This document shows positions 56,949 to 64,000 of a DNA stretch of 64,000 nucleotides, one piece after another (position 1 is the stretch's first letter; each line of letters begins with the position of its first letter). The DNA comes from Microbacterium sp. LWO14-1.2 (GTDB taxonomy: Bacteria > Actinomycetota > Actinomycetes > Actinomycetales > Microbacteriaceae). The notes beneath the pieces are model-generated. The model was not told where the DNA came from. It was given only the letters and a program-made list of their open reading frames with translations, and did not search any database. The position numbers and the translations under genes were made by a program. Where the stretch lies: the NCBI RefSeq assembly GCF_038397715.1, contig NZ_CP151633.1, positions 2,542,001 to 2,606,000 on the forward strand. Reading direction: 5' to 3'.

Positions 56949-58265
56949 ATGGCTACTTCGCACACTGAGATCAGTCCTGCCCGGCAACGTCGTTCGATGG
57001 TGGGTGCCTTCGTCGGCACGGCGATCGAGTGGTACGACTTCTACATCTTCGGCACCGCCGCCGCCCTCGTCTTCGGCCGCGTGTTCTACCCCGACGTGGC
57101 GCCGGGCGCCGCGCTGCTCGCCTCGTTCGCGACCTTCTGGGTCGGCTTCCTGATGCGTCCGATCGGCGGACTCGTGTTCGGCCACTTCGGCGACAAGTTC
57201 GGTCGCAAGAACGTGCTCGTGCTCACGCTGATCCTCATGGGAACGGCGACCACGCTGATCGGCCTGCTCCCGACGTACGCGCAGATCGGCATCCTCGCCC
57301 CGATCCTCCTCGTCGTGCTCCGCGGGCTGCAGGGCTTCGCGGTCGGAGGGGAGTGGGGCGGCGCCGTGCTGCTGTCGACCGAGAACGCGCGCGCCGAGAA
57401 GAAGGGCCTCGCCGGTGCCTGGGTGCAGCAGGGTTCGCCGGCCGGCTCGATCCTCGCGACCGTGATGTTCCTGCTGGTGGGACTGCTCCCCGACGAGCAG
57501 TTCATCTCCTGGGGCTGGCGCATCCCGTTCCTCGTGTCGGCGATCCTCGTCATCGTCGGACTCGTCATCCGCGTGAAGGTCGAGGAGTCGCCCGACTTCG
57601 AGGCGGCCAAGCAGTCGCAGGAGGTCGTGAGCGCCCCGGTGCTCGTCGCGATCCGCACCGCGCCGCTGCTCATCGGACTCGGAGTGCTCGCCTCGGTGAT
57701 GGGCATCTCGAACGCGTACTTCTCGAACACGTTCCTCCTCGCCTGGACCACCGGCTCGCTCGGAATCGACCGTCAGCTCATGCTCAACATCCTGCTCGGC
57801 ATGGCGGTGCTCCAGTTCATCTGGCAGCCCATCGCCGCGAAGATCGCCGAGCGCTTCGGCATCGCCAGGGTCATGCTCGCGGGGCTCGTGCTGAGCGTCG
57901 TGCTGACGGTGCCGTACTTCCTCGCCATCCAGGCCGCGTCGCCGCTGTGGATCACGGTCACCCTCTACGCCACGATCATCGGCAGCACGGCCTACTACGC
58001 CCTCCTCGCCACACTGCTGGCCTCCGCCTTCCCCGCCCGCATCCGCTACTCGGGCGTCTCGCTCGCGTACCAGCTGTGCGCCACGGTGTTCGGAGGATCC
58101 ACGCCGCTCGTCGCGCAGTGGATCCTCAACTCCTCCGGCGGCAGCGTGTGGGCGGTGGCCGTCTTCTACGCCGTGATGATCCTCGTCACGATCGCCGGCG
58201 TGTGGGGGCTGCAGCGGCGCATCGTCCGCTCGGCGCACGCCGAGAGCGTCGCCGCCGTCCGCTGA
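56949..58265 (+). CDS. MFS transporter, MHS (metabolite:H+ symporter) family
   Basis: A 438-residue twelve-helix transporter with the family start GAFVGTAIEWYDFYIFGTAA, the loop 2-3 motif GHFGDKFGRKNVLVLT and RGLQGFAVGGEWGGAVLLST. MHS members import shikimate, proline/betaine, citrate or dicarboxylates. An ATG at 56889 would add 20 residues and is less consistent with the family start. The amidohydrolase begins 80 bases downstream, so the imported compound is probably its substrate. Confidence 0.9.
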   Translation: MATSHTEISPARQRRSMVGAFVGTAIEWYDFYIFGTAAALVFGRVFYPDVAPGAALLASFATFWVGFLMRPIGGLVFGHFGDKFGRKNVLVLTLILMGTATTLIGLLPTYAQIGILAPILLVVLRGLQGFAVGGEWGGAVLLSTENARAEKKGLAGAWVQQGSPAGSILATVMFLLVGLLPDEQFISWGWRIPFLVSAILVIVGLVIRVKVEESPDFEAAKQSQEVVSAPVLVAIRTAPLLIGLGVLASVMGISNAYFSNTFLLAWTTGSLGIDRQLMLNILLGMAVLQFIWQPIAAKIAERFGIARVMLAGLVLSVVLTVPYFLAIQAASPLWITVTLYATIIGSTAYYALLATLLASAFPARIRYSGVSLAYQLCATVFGGSTPLVAQWILNSSGGSVWAVAVFYAVMILVTIAGVWGLQRRIVRSAHAESVAAVR

Positions 58266-58345
58266 CCAGCCACCCCCGACCCCGGCTATCCCGGCTGTCC
58301 GCCGACCTGCCGCCCGCCGACTCGACCAGAACCGCGAGAGAGACC

Positions 58346-59977
58346 ATGCGCGTCGACACGATCTTCACCAACGCCCGCATCCGCACCCTCGACCCCGAAC
58401 GGCCGACGGCCCGCAGCATCGGGGCGCTCAACGGCCGGATCGTCGGCTTCGACGATGAGCTCGAGGGAGTCGATGCGGCGCAGGTCGTCGACCTCGACGG
58501 GCAACCGGTGCTGCCGGGGTTCCACGACGCGCACCACCACCTCTCGCTCACCGGGTTCCGTCTCGCGTCGCTGAACCTGCGTCCCGGCGCCGTGAACTCG
58601 CTCGACGAGCTCTACGAGGCCGTGCGCGCGCACGCCGCCGGGTCGGCCCCCGACGCCTGGGTGCGCGGATCGGGGTACGACCAGAACTTCCTGGAGGCGC
58701 ACCCGACCGCCGAGGGGCTCGACCGGGTGGCGGGCGGGCGGCCCGTGATCCTCGAACACGTGTCGGGCCACATGATGGTCGCGAACACGCGCGCGTTCGA
58801 GCTCGCGGGATACACCGCGCGCGAGGGCTTCCCCGACATCCCGGGCGGCGGGATCCCGCGCGACCGCGATGGGCGGCCGGAGGGGCTGCTGCAGGAGTCG
58901 GCGATGGCCCCGATCCTCGCGCTCGTGCGGCCGATGGGACTCGACGAGGTGCAGCGCAACCTCGGTCTCGCGAGCGACCAGGCGCTGAGCTACGGGCTCA
59001 CGTCGGTGACCGAGCCGGGCATCGGCGAGATCCGGATGGTCGGCAACAGCCCGCTCGACTACCACGCCTATCAGACGGCCGTCGAGCAGCGGACGCTGCG
59101 CGTGCGCACGACCCTCATGCCCTACATCACCGTGCTGCATCCGTTCACCGACCTCCCCGACAAGGACGTGCTGGGTCTCGACCTCGGCATCCGCACCGGG
59201 TTGGGCGACGACAGGCTGCGCGTGGGGCCGGTGAAGATCGTCGCCGACGGCTCGTTCATCGGCCGTTCGGCGGCGATGCACGCGTGCTTCCACGGCGAGG
59301 CCGAGAACTTCGGCGTGCTGCTGCACGAGCCCGATGCGCTGCGCGACTACATCGTCGGCGCCCACCTCGCCGGATGGACCGTGGCCACGCACGCGATCGG
59401 CGACCGTGCGATCACTCATGTGCTCGACGCGATCGAGCACGCGCAGAGCATCGCGCCTCGACCCGACGTGCGCCACCGCATCGAGCACTTCGCGCTCGCG
59501 AGCGACGACGACATCGCGCGCGCGGCGCGCCTGGGTGTGATCCCGGTGCCGCAGGGCGTGTTCGTCTCGGACTTCGGCGACGGCATGGCCGCCGCGGTCG
59601 CCGCGGATCGTCGTGACGACATCTACCGCGTGAAGTCCCTCGCGGATGCCGGGATCGTGATCAACGGGTCGACCGACTCGCCGATCTCCGACGCGAACCC
59701 GCTGGTGTCGCTGCGCGACATGGTGCTGCGGAGGACGAGCGGCGGCGTCGTGCTCGGCGGGCGCGAGCGCGTGACGGTCGACCAGGCCGTGCGCGCCTAC
59801 ACGTTCGGATCGGCGTACGCGGTGGGGCAGGAGCACGCCACGGGTACGCTGAAGGCCGGGATGCTGGCGGACTTCATCGCGCTGAGCGACGACCTCTACG
59901 ACATCGACCCCGAGCGGATCGCCGAGCAGCAGGTGACGACCACGGTCGTCGGCGGCGAGGTGGTCTTCGAGCGCTGA
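58346..59977 (+). CDS. YtcJ-like amidohydrolase-family protein
   Basis: A 543-residue metal-dependent hydrolase: N-terminal beta sandwich (TIFTNARIRTLDPE), metal motif PGFHDAHHHLSLTG, KIVADGSFIGRSAAMHA, later histidines in WTVATHAIGDRAITHVLDAI and RHRIEHFAL, and the terminal aspartate in INGSTDSPISDANPL. YtcJ relatives hydrolyse amides or lactams of small molecules. It is paired with the MHS transporter and LysR gene and convergent (10 bp) with the ketopantoate-reductase-like gene. Confidence 0.88.
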   Translation: MRVDTIFTNARIRTLDPERPTARSIGALNGRIVGFDDELEGVDAAQVVDLDGQPVLPGFHDAHHHLSLTGFRLASLNLRPGAVNSLDELYEAVRAHAAGSAPDAWVRGSGYDQNFLEAHPTAEGLDRVAGGRPVILEHVSGHMMVANTRAFELAGYTAREGFPDIPGGGIPRDRDGRPEGLLQESAMAPILALVRPMGLDEVQRNLGLASDQALSYGLTSVTEPGIGEIRMVGNSPLDYHAYQTAVEQRTLRVRTTLMPYITVLHPFTDLPDKDVLGLDLGIRTGLGDDRLRVGPVKIVADGSFIGRSAAMHACFHGEAENFGVLLHEPDALRDYIVGAHLAGWTVATHAIGDRAITHVLDAIEHAQSIAPRPDVRHRIEHFALASDDDIARAARLGVIPVPQGVFVSDFGDGMAAAVAADRRDDIYRVKSLADAGIVINGSTDSPISDANPLVSLRDMVLRRTSGGVVLGGRERVTVDQAVRAYTFGSAYAVGQEHATGTLKAGMLADFIALSDDLYDIDPERIAEQQVTTTVVGGEVVFER

Positions 59978-59987
59978 GCGCTCATCC

Positions 59988-60917
59988 TCATCCCGGGCCG
60001 TCGCTGGTCGCCGCAAGAAGCGTCGCGACGAGGTCGGAGACCGGGGTGCGGATGCCGTGGCGTGCGGCCAGCCGCGACACGACGCCGTTGCGGACGTCCC
60101 ACTCCAGGGGGCGTCCGGCCTCGCGGTCGGTGAGGATCGAGGTGCTCAGGTCGGCGGGCGCCGAGCGGAAGCCCGCGAGGATGCCGTCGGCGACTCCGGC
60201 ATCGAGCGCGACGCCCTCGGCGAGGGCGACCTCCGCGCACTCCTGCAGATACGCCCGTGTCAGGTCGGCCAGGTCGTCGCGTTGGAAGACGCCCGCGCGG
60301 CGCCCCGTGAGCGCCATGAGGCCGGCCGCCGCGTTCTGCAGCAGCTTGCGCCACGCCATCGCCGGGAAGTCCGCCGAGACCTCGACCGTGCAGAGCGTTC
60401 CGTCGAGGACGGCGGCTATCCGGTCGGCATCGCTTCCTGCGGGTACGGTGAGCCGGGCGTCGCCGCGCAGTCGCACCGATCCGTCGTGCTGGGCCTGCGC
60501 GGGGAACCACACCACCGACGGCAGCACGGTGACGCCCTCCGCCACGTGCGGCGACACCATCGCCACCTGCTCGACGCCGTTCTGCAGGACGCAGACCACG
60601 GTGTCGCGACCGCAGAGCGCTCGGAGCCACGGAGCCGCCGCGCCGATCTGCGTGGCCTTCACCGAAAGGAAGACGACGTCGACCCGTCCGTCGACCTCGG
60701 TGTCGACCTCCTCGAGCCGGGTGCGCACGGGGCCGGGCACGCTGATGCGCGCGTCGCCGACCAGGAGCTCCAGGGACTCGCGCGCCGTGCGACCGTACAG
60801 CGCGGGGGTCCGACCGCTCGCGTGCAGCGCCGCGGCGATCGTCGTGCCGATCGCGCCGGGTCCGACCACGGCGACGCGCGGTGCGGCGGGCTGCGGGCGG
60901 TGCTCGGATGCGGTCAC
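59988..60917 (-). CDS. 2-dehydropantoate 2-reductase-family protein (PanE/ApbA-like)
   Basis: A 309-residue NADPH oxidoreductase with N-terminal PRVAVVGPGAIGTTIAAALH, the central VFLSVKATQIGAA, LQNGVEQVAMV, and the C-terminal domain with catalytic-lysine region MAWRKLLQNAAAGLMALTGR. The family includes ketopantoate reductase of pantothenate synthesis, but many paralogs act on other 2-oxo acids. The start is GTG at 60917 after GGTGAG. Confidence 0.85.
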   Translation of the reverse strand: MTASEHRPQPAAPRVAVVGPGAIGTTIAAALHASGRTPALYGRTARESLELLVGDARISVPGPVRTRLEEVDTEVDGRVDVVFLSVKATQIGAAAPWLRALCGRDTVVCVLQNGVEQVAMVSPHVAEGVTVLPSVVWFPAQAQHDGSVRLRGDARLTVPAGSDADRIAAVLDGTLCTVEVSADFPAMAWRKLLQNAAAGLMALTGRRAGVFQRDDLADLTRAYLQECAEVALAEGVALDAGVADGILAGFRSAPADLSTSILTDREAGRPLEWDVRNGVVSRLAARHGIRTPVSDLVATLLAATSDGPG

Positions 60918-61019
60918 CTGCTCACCGTACCCGCGCGCAGAGCGCCCGCCCTCCGTCCGCGCGGATGCGGGCGAGGGAAGCGGCACGCTGATCCTCCTTC
61001 TCGGCGGTACTGTTCGATC

Positions 61020-61313
61020 ATGGGAAAGCTCGAATACAACAGCTCGCGTCCGGCGATCGACATCGACGACGATGTGCTGGTGCACGTGAAGATCGTGATC
61101 GCGACCAAGCTGCGGCGGCAGGAGAGCTTCATGATGACCTGGCCCGGCGGTTCGCAGCGCGTCGGCGCGATGTCGGCGTGGATCCACCCGAGCATCCCGA
61201 TGGTGATGGAGTTCGATCAGAGCCCCGCGCCCAAGGTCGACCCGCGACGCATCGAGCAGATGATGGCGCGGCTCAACGCGCGCGGCGAACTGGTGCTCGA
61301 CGAACTGGAGTGA
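61020..61313 (+). CDS. DUF7882-type small protein (copy 2)
   Basis: A 97-residue paralog of the protein at 44648 with the same blocks VHVKIVIATKLRRQESFMMT, AWIHPSIPMVMEFDQSPAP and a C-terminal helix (IEQMMARLNARGELVLDELE). It stands between a ketopantoate-reductase-like gene and a LacI gene. The palindromes found before copy 1 are absent here. Confidence 0.82.
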   Translation: MGKLEYNSSRPAIDIDDDVLVHVKIVIATKLRRQESFMMTWPGGSQRVGAMSAWIHPSIPMVMEFDQSPAPKVDPRRIEQMMARLNARGELVLDELE

Positions 61314-61334
61314 GGGCGTCCGACGTCGTGAAGG

Positions 61335-62354
61335 TCAGGATCGAGGGCCCACCGACGACTCGCCCTCGATGAGGATGCCGTCGACGCGGTGCACTCCTGG
61401 TTCGTAGGCGCCGCCCTCGATGGCGTCGGCGAGGTATTCGGCCGCGCGCTCTCCCACGGTGCTGAGCAGCGGGTCGATCGTGGTGAGCGTGCGGTCGTGC
61501 TGGTCCATGAGGCCGGCGAGGTTGTCGAACCCGACGATCGCGACATCGGCGGGGATGCGGAGCCCCGCTTGCCGGAAGACCTCGGATGCGGCCATGGCGA
61601 TCGTGTCGTTGCCGCAGAACACGGCGTCGAACTCGAGCCCGGACGCGACGAGGTCCTCGGCGGCGCGCCGCCCCCAGGACCGCGACCAGTCCCCGTGGAA
61701 CCCGGCTCCGCCGACGAGCTCGAGACCCTCGGCGGCGAGCACCGAGGTCAGACCCTCGGCGCGCTCCCTCGCGGAGTGGTCGTCGAGCGAGGCGCCGATG
61801 TGCGCGATGCGGCGACGGCCGAGACCGAGCAGGTGCCGACCCGCGAGCTCTCCGGCGACCTGGCCGTTGTGCACGAACGACACGTCGTCCGGCTCGTCCG
61901 AGAACCCGTACGCGTACACGACCGGCACGGTGAACCCGGCCGTGACCGAGCGCATCGCGGTGCCGCTGCCGTCGCCGACGACCAGCAGGCCGTCGACCTT
62001 GCGCGCGCGGAACTTGCGCACCGTTGCCGCGACGACCGCACGGTCGAGCCGGGAGTCCGACACGAGCACCGACAGGTCGCGTGCGCCCAGCGCCGTCGTC
62101 GCGGCGGTGAGCACCGGCATCGTGAACGCGCCCGGTGCGTTGAGGGTGAGCACGCCGATCGTGGCGCTGCGCCCCTGAGCGAGGAACTGACCCAGCGCGT
62201 TCGGCTCGTAGTCCAGGCGCGCAGCGGCTTCGAGGATGCGCTCGCGAGTGGCGTCCGATGCCTTGCCCCCGCCGCGCAGCACCTTCGACGCGGTCGAGAC
62301 GGAGACCCCCGCGATGGCGGCCACGTCCTTGAGGGAAATCGCTTTGCTTGACAT
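61335..62354 (-). CDS. LacI-family transcriptional regulator
   Basis: A 339-residue repressor: helix-turn-helix (SLKDVAAIAGVSVSTASKVL), hinge (NALGQFLAQGRSATIGVLTL) and ligand domain (GRHLLGLGRRRIAHIGASLD, VFCGNDTIAMAASEVFRQAG, IVGFDNLAGLMDQHDRTLTT). Upstream, TACAAT (reverse of 62364-62369) lies only about 10 bases before the ATG at 62354, implying a nearly leaderless transcript. AACGATTG overlapping this box may be its own operator. It probably controls the sugar genes that are encoded next to it on the same strand. Confidence 0.9.
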   Translation of the reverse strand: MSSKAISLKDVAAIAGVSVSTASKVLRGGGKASDATRERILEAAARLDYEPNALGQFLAQGRSATIGVLTLNAPGAFTMPVLTAATTALGARDLSVLVSDSRLDRAVVAATVRKFRARKVDGLLVVGDGSGTAMRSVTAGFTVPVVYAYGFSDEPDDVSFVHNGQVAGELAGRHLLGLGRRRIAHIGASLDDHSARERAEGLTSVLAAEGLELVGGAGFHGDWSRSWGRRAAEDLVASGLEFDAVFCGNDTIAMAASEVFRQAGLRIPADVAIVGFDNLAGLMDQHDRTLTTIDPLLSTVGERAAEYLADAIEGGAYEPGVHRVDGILIEGESSVGPRS

Positions 62355-62389
62355 CGCAGAACGATTGTAGCGATCCGGTGCCGCGACGC

Positions 62390-63244
62390 TCACTCGCGCG
62401 GCCGGATCTCCCACGCCAAGCGGCTGCGGCGCTCGCCGCGGGCGGCCACCGTCACCGACCCCGACCCGAGGGTAGCCGTTCCGTAGGCGTCGGATGCCGG
62501 CTCCAGGCCCACCGCGTCGACCGCGCCCCACCACGGGAACCCCGCGGAGCCGTGCCGTTCCTGCCAGACGAACAGGCGGGGGAGCAGCGCGGCATCCCAT
62601 GTCAGCGTCAGGTCGAGCCCGGCCGACGCCGACGCGATCAGGACGCGTCCGGAGGCGGCGTCGAGGTCGTCGAACCGCGACCCGGGCGCAGCGACGATCC
62701 GCACCGCGACACGCTCGGCGCCGTCGCCGCCGTCGGCCCCGAGCGTGACCTCGGCGTCGTCGAACAGCGCCCCCGCGAGCGCCGGGTGCTCGACCCAGAC
62801 GACGTGCTGATCGCCGTCGCTCTCGTTGCGCAGCACCGTGTCGACGGTCACGCGTCCCTCCGAGACGGTCACCGTGCGGGTCACCCGCAGCGGCGCGGTG
62901 CGCAGCAGCACCTCCGCGACGATCGCCGCGTCGCCCTCCGCGCGCACGTGCCAGGAGCGCCAGGCCGCCTCGCCGTGGAACGGCTGCTCCACGGCGGCCT
63001 CGGGTGACGGGTCGCCCGCGGCCGGGGTCAGCAGGTGCCAGCCGCCGGGATAGCGTCGATGCCATTCGGCGCTGCTCGACGGCATCCGCCACGCATCGCC
63101 CTCTCCGCCGAGCCCTTCGTCCGCCCAGGGGGTGCGCGCGAGCAGCTCGACGCCGTGCGCCCGGATCGACGAGATCGCCCCGCCGGCCCTCGTCACGGCG
63201 ACGCGGATGCCGTGCGAGGCGACGACCACGTCGTCCGTCGTCAC
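62390..63244 (-). CDS. Aldose-1-epimerase-like (galactose-mutarotase-fold) protein
   Basis: A 284-residue beta-supersandwich protein: IRVAVTRAGGAISSIRAHGV, GGWHLLTPAAGDPS, VDTVLRNESDGDQHVVWVEH and FVWQERHGSAGFPWWGAVDA. It resembles mutarotase-like proteins of carbohydrate catabolic loci, though the exact catalytic His/Glu pair is not certain. Its GTG start overlaps the stop of the DUF4038 gene (GTGA), so they are coupled. Confidence 0.75.
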   Translation of the reverse strand: MTTDDVVVASHGIRVAVTRAGGAISSIRAHGVELLARTPWADEGLGGEGDAWRMPSSSAEWHRRYPGGWHLLTPAAGDPSPEAAVEQPFHGEAAWRSWHVRAEGDAAIVAEVLLRTAPLRVTRTVTVSEGRVTVDTVLRNESDGDQHVVWVEHPALAGALFDDAEVTLGADGGDGAERVAVRIVAAPGSRFDDLDAASGRVLIASASAGLDLTLTWDAALLPRLFVWQERHGSAGFPWWGAVDAVGLEPASDAYGTATLGSGSVTVAARGERRSRLAWEIRPRE

Positions 63245-64000
63245 GGGGTCGACCGGCCGAGGTCGATCACGAACAGCGCATCGCCGGCGAACTCGGTCTG
63301 CTCGAGACGGATGCCGGGGGCGCCGTCGTGCTCGACCGGCGTGCACTGTGCCGCGTCGATCCGCCGGGCGTCGAGGTCGTACACGCGCACCGCGACGACA
63401 GCGGCGGGGTCGAGCCGCAGCGTGAGAGCGAACGACTCGGGCGCGTAGACCGCGACCCGGTCGCCTGCGCGCCCGACCACGGCTCCCGACGGCTCGTCCA
63501 CGAGCAGGTCGGCGGCCTCGTCGAGGTCGAACAGGACCTCGCCCTCGACGACCCGACGCAGGAAGCCGACGTCGTCGGCGCCGGGGAACTCCATGGCCAC
63601 CGAGAACGGGAACGGCATGCCGTGCACGTTCTCGGCCGTGAACGCGCTGCCGCGGCGGTGCCAGCTCCACACGCCGTGCGCGCCGTACCCGAGCCCCGCG
63701 GCCGCCCCGGCCACGACACCGGTCCAGCTGGCCCGCCGCACGTCCTCCCGCGAATGCCGCGCGCGACCGGCGAAGCGGCCCAGTCCCTCGTAGCAGGGCT
63801 CGAGGTTGATGATCGGCCGCGGCACCGAGAACGCCGCGTAGTGGCGCACGAGATCGCGGGGCAGGGTGTCCCACTCCTGGTTGTGCCCCGGCTGGAGCCC
63901 GTGCAGATCGAGCAGCTCCCCGTCGGCGACGGCCTCCGGCATCCGTGCCGTCGGCGTGCTGTGCCAGGTGACGAGTGCGTCGGGGGCGAGCCGGCGCACC
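63241..64000 (-). CDS. DUF4038-type glycoside hydrolase (truncated by window edge)
   Basis: The C-terminal ~250 residues of a DUF4038/apiosidase-like hydrolase. INLEPCYEGLG carries the candidate catalytic glutamate, and SWTGVVAGAAAGLGYGAHGV followed by VWSWHRRGSAF is the barrel end. A beta-sandwich C-terminal domain (YAPESFALTLRLDPAAVVAV, VYDLDARRIDAAQCTPVEHD) follows. The N terminus and start lie beyond the right edge. Together with the mutarotase-like gene and LacI regulator it suggests a plant-polysaccharide utilisation locus continuing to the right. Confidence 0.8.
   Translation of the reverse strand, partial: VRRLAPDALVTWHSTPTARMPEAVADGELLDLHGLQPGHNQEWDTLPRDLVRHYAAFSVPRPIINLEPCYEGLGRFAGRARHSREDVRRASWTGVVAGAAAGLGYGAHGVWSWHRRGSAFTAENVHGMPFPFSVAMEFPGADDVGFLRRVVEGEVLFDLDEAADLLVDEPSGAVVGRAGDRVAVYAPESFALTLRLDPAAVVAVRVYDLDARRIDAAQCTPVEHDGAPGIRLEQTEFAGDALFVIDLGRSTP

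Noticed and set aside
55287..58238. A 983-codon open frame on the - strand ending as GtrA
   Set aside because: Only the last 158 codons match GtrA. The rest is antisense to the MHS transporter and LysR genes.

Overview
This 64 kb window is high-GC actinobacterial chromosome. The gene content points to Microbacteriaceae, probably Microbacterium: two DUF7882-type small proteins, DUF2510, DUF4397, a class F-type sortase, a long GapB-type GAPDH, and leaderless promoters with TAnnnT -10 boxes. No rRNA, complete tRNA or CRISPR array is visible.

Region 1 (1-10.3 kb) is a hydroxy-acid catabolic locus: an isopropylmalate/isocitrate-type dehydrogenase (cut by the left edge), an Ldh-family oxidoreductase, a small ABM monooxygenase, a GntR/FCD repressor, and a forward operon of CitMHS transporter, aldehyde dehydrogenase, cupin-ABM fusion, CitE-like lyase, GapB-type GAPDH and TerC. 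Two related palindromes (1966-1987 and 3068-3090) sit in both divergent promoter regions and are the likely GntR operators.

Region 2 (10.3-25.9 kb) is a second catabolic locus: an MBL lactonase-like hydrolase, two RidA-family proteins, two acyl-CoA-dehydrogenase-fold flavin monooxygenases, a flavin reductase, an SSADH-like dehydrogenase, a fused 2-oxoacid dehydrogenase E1, an E2, a VOC protein, a GntR regulator, an M24-fold protein, a LacI regulator and a beta-hydroxyacid dehydrogenase. Five copies of one LacI-type operator (consensus CAAACGNTTGCA) lie before its transcription units, so the 15 kb locus behaves as one regulon. The substrate is unknown; the enzyme set fits opening of an N-heterocycle, lactam or amide followed by semialdehyde oxidation. 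A MarR/NAD(P)-oxidoreductase divergent pair (26.2-27.5 kb) and a broken pyruvate carboxylase remnant (27.7-28.0 kb) follow.

Region 3 (28.2-42.2 kb) is a mobilizable genomic island: a HipA-like kinase/DUF3037 pair, three overlapping small genes with antitoxin-like features, an XRE regulator, relaxase, MobC and candidate oriT, a four-gene predicted conflict system (PRTase-like, ORC/CDC6-like ATPase, Rossmann-like partner, DNA methyltransferase), an AlpA-type excisionase and a tyrosine integrase. It ends at the 3' end of a tRNA-Ser-like gene (42211-42240). No second att copy is visible to the left, so the element may begin outside the window and could include regions 1 and 2.

Region 4 (42.3-64 kb) looks like core or lineage-specific chromosome: a HIRAN protein, a GNAT acetyltransferase, small membrane proteins, a PfpI/LysR pair, a MerR regulator, and a tightly overlapping seven-gene reverse operon (GtrA, GT2 synthase, GT39-like enzyme, DUF4397 protein, GH8-like hydrolase, sortase, polyprenol-phosphate mannosyltransferase) for a surface glycan. 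After that come a LysR/MHS transporter/amidohydrolase locus, a ketopantoate-reductase-like gene, a LacI regulator, and an epimerase-like gene with a DUF4038 glycoside hydrolase running off the right edge.
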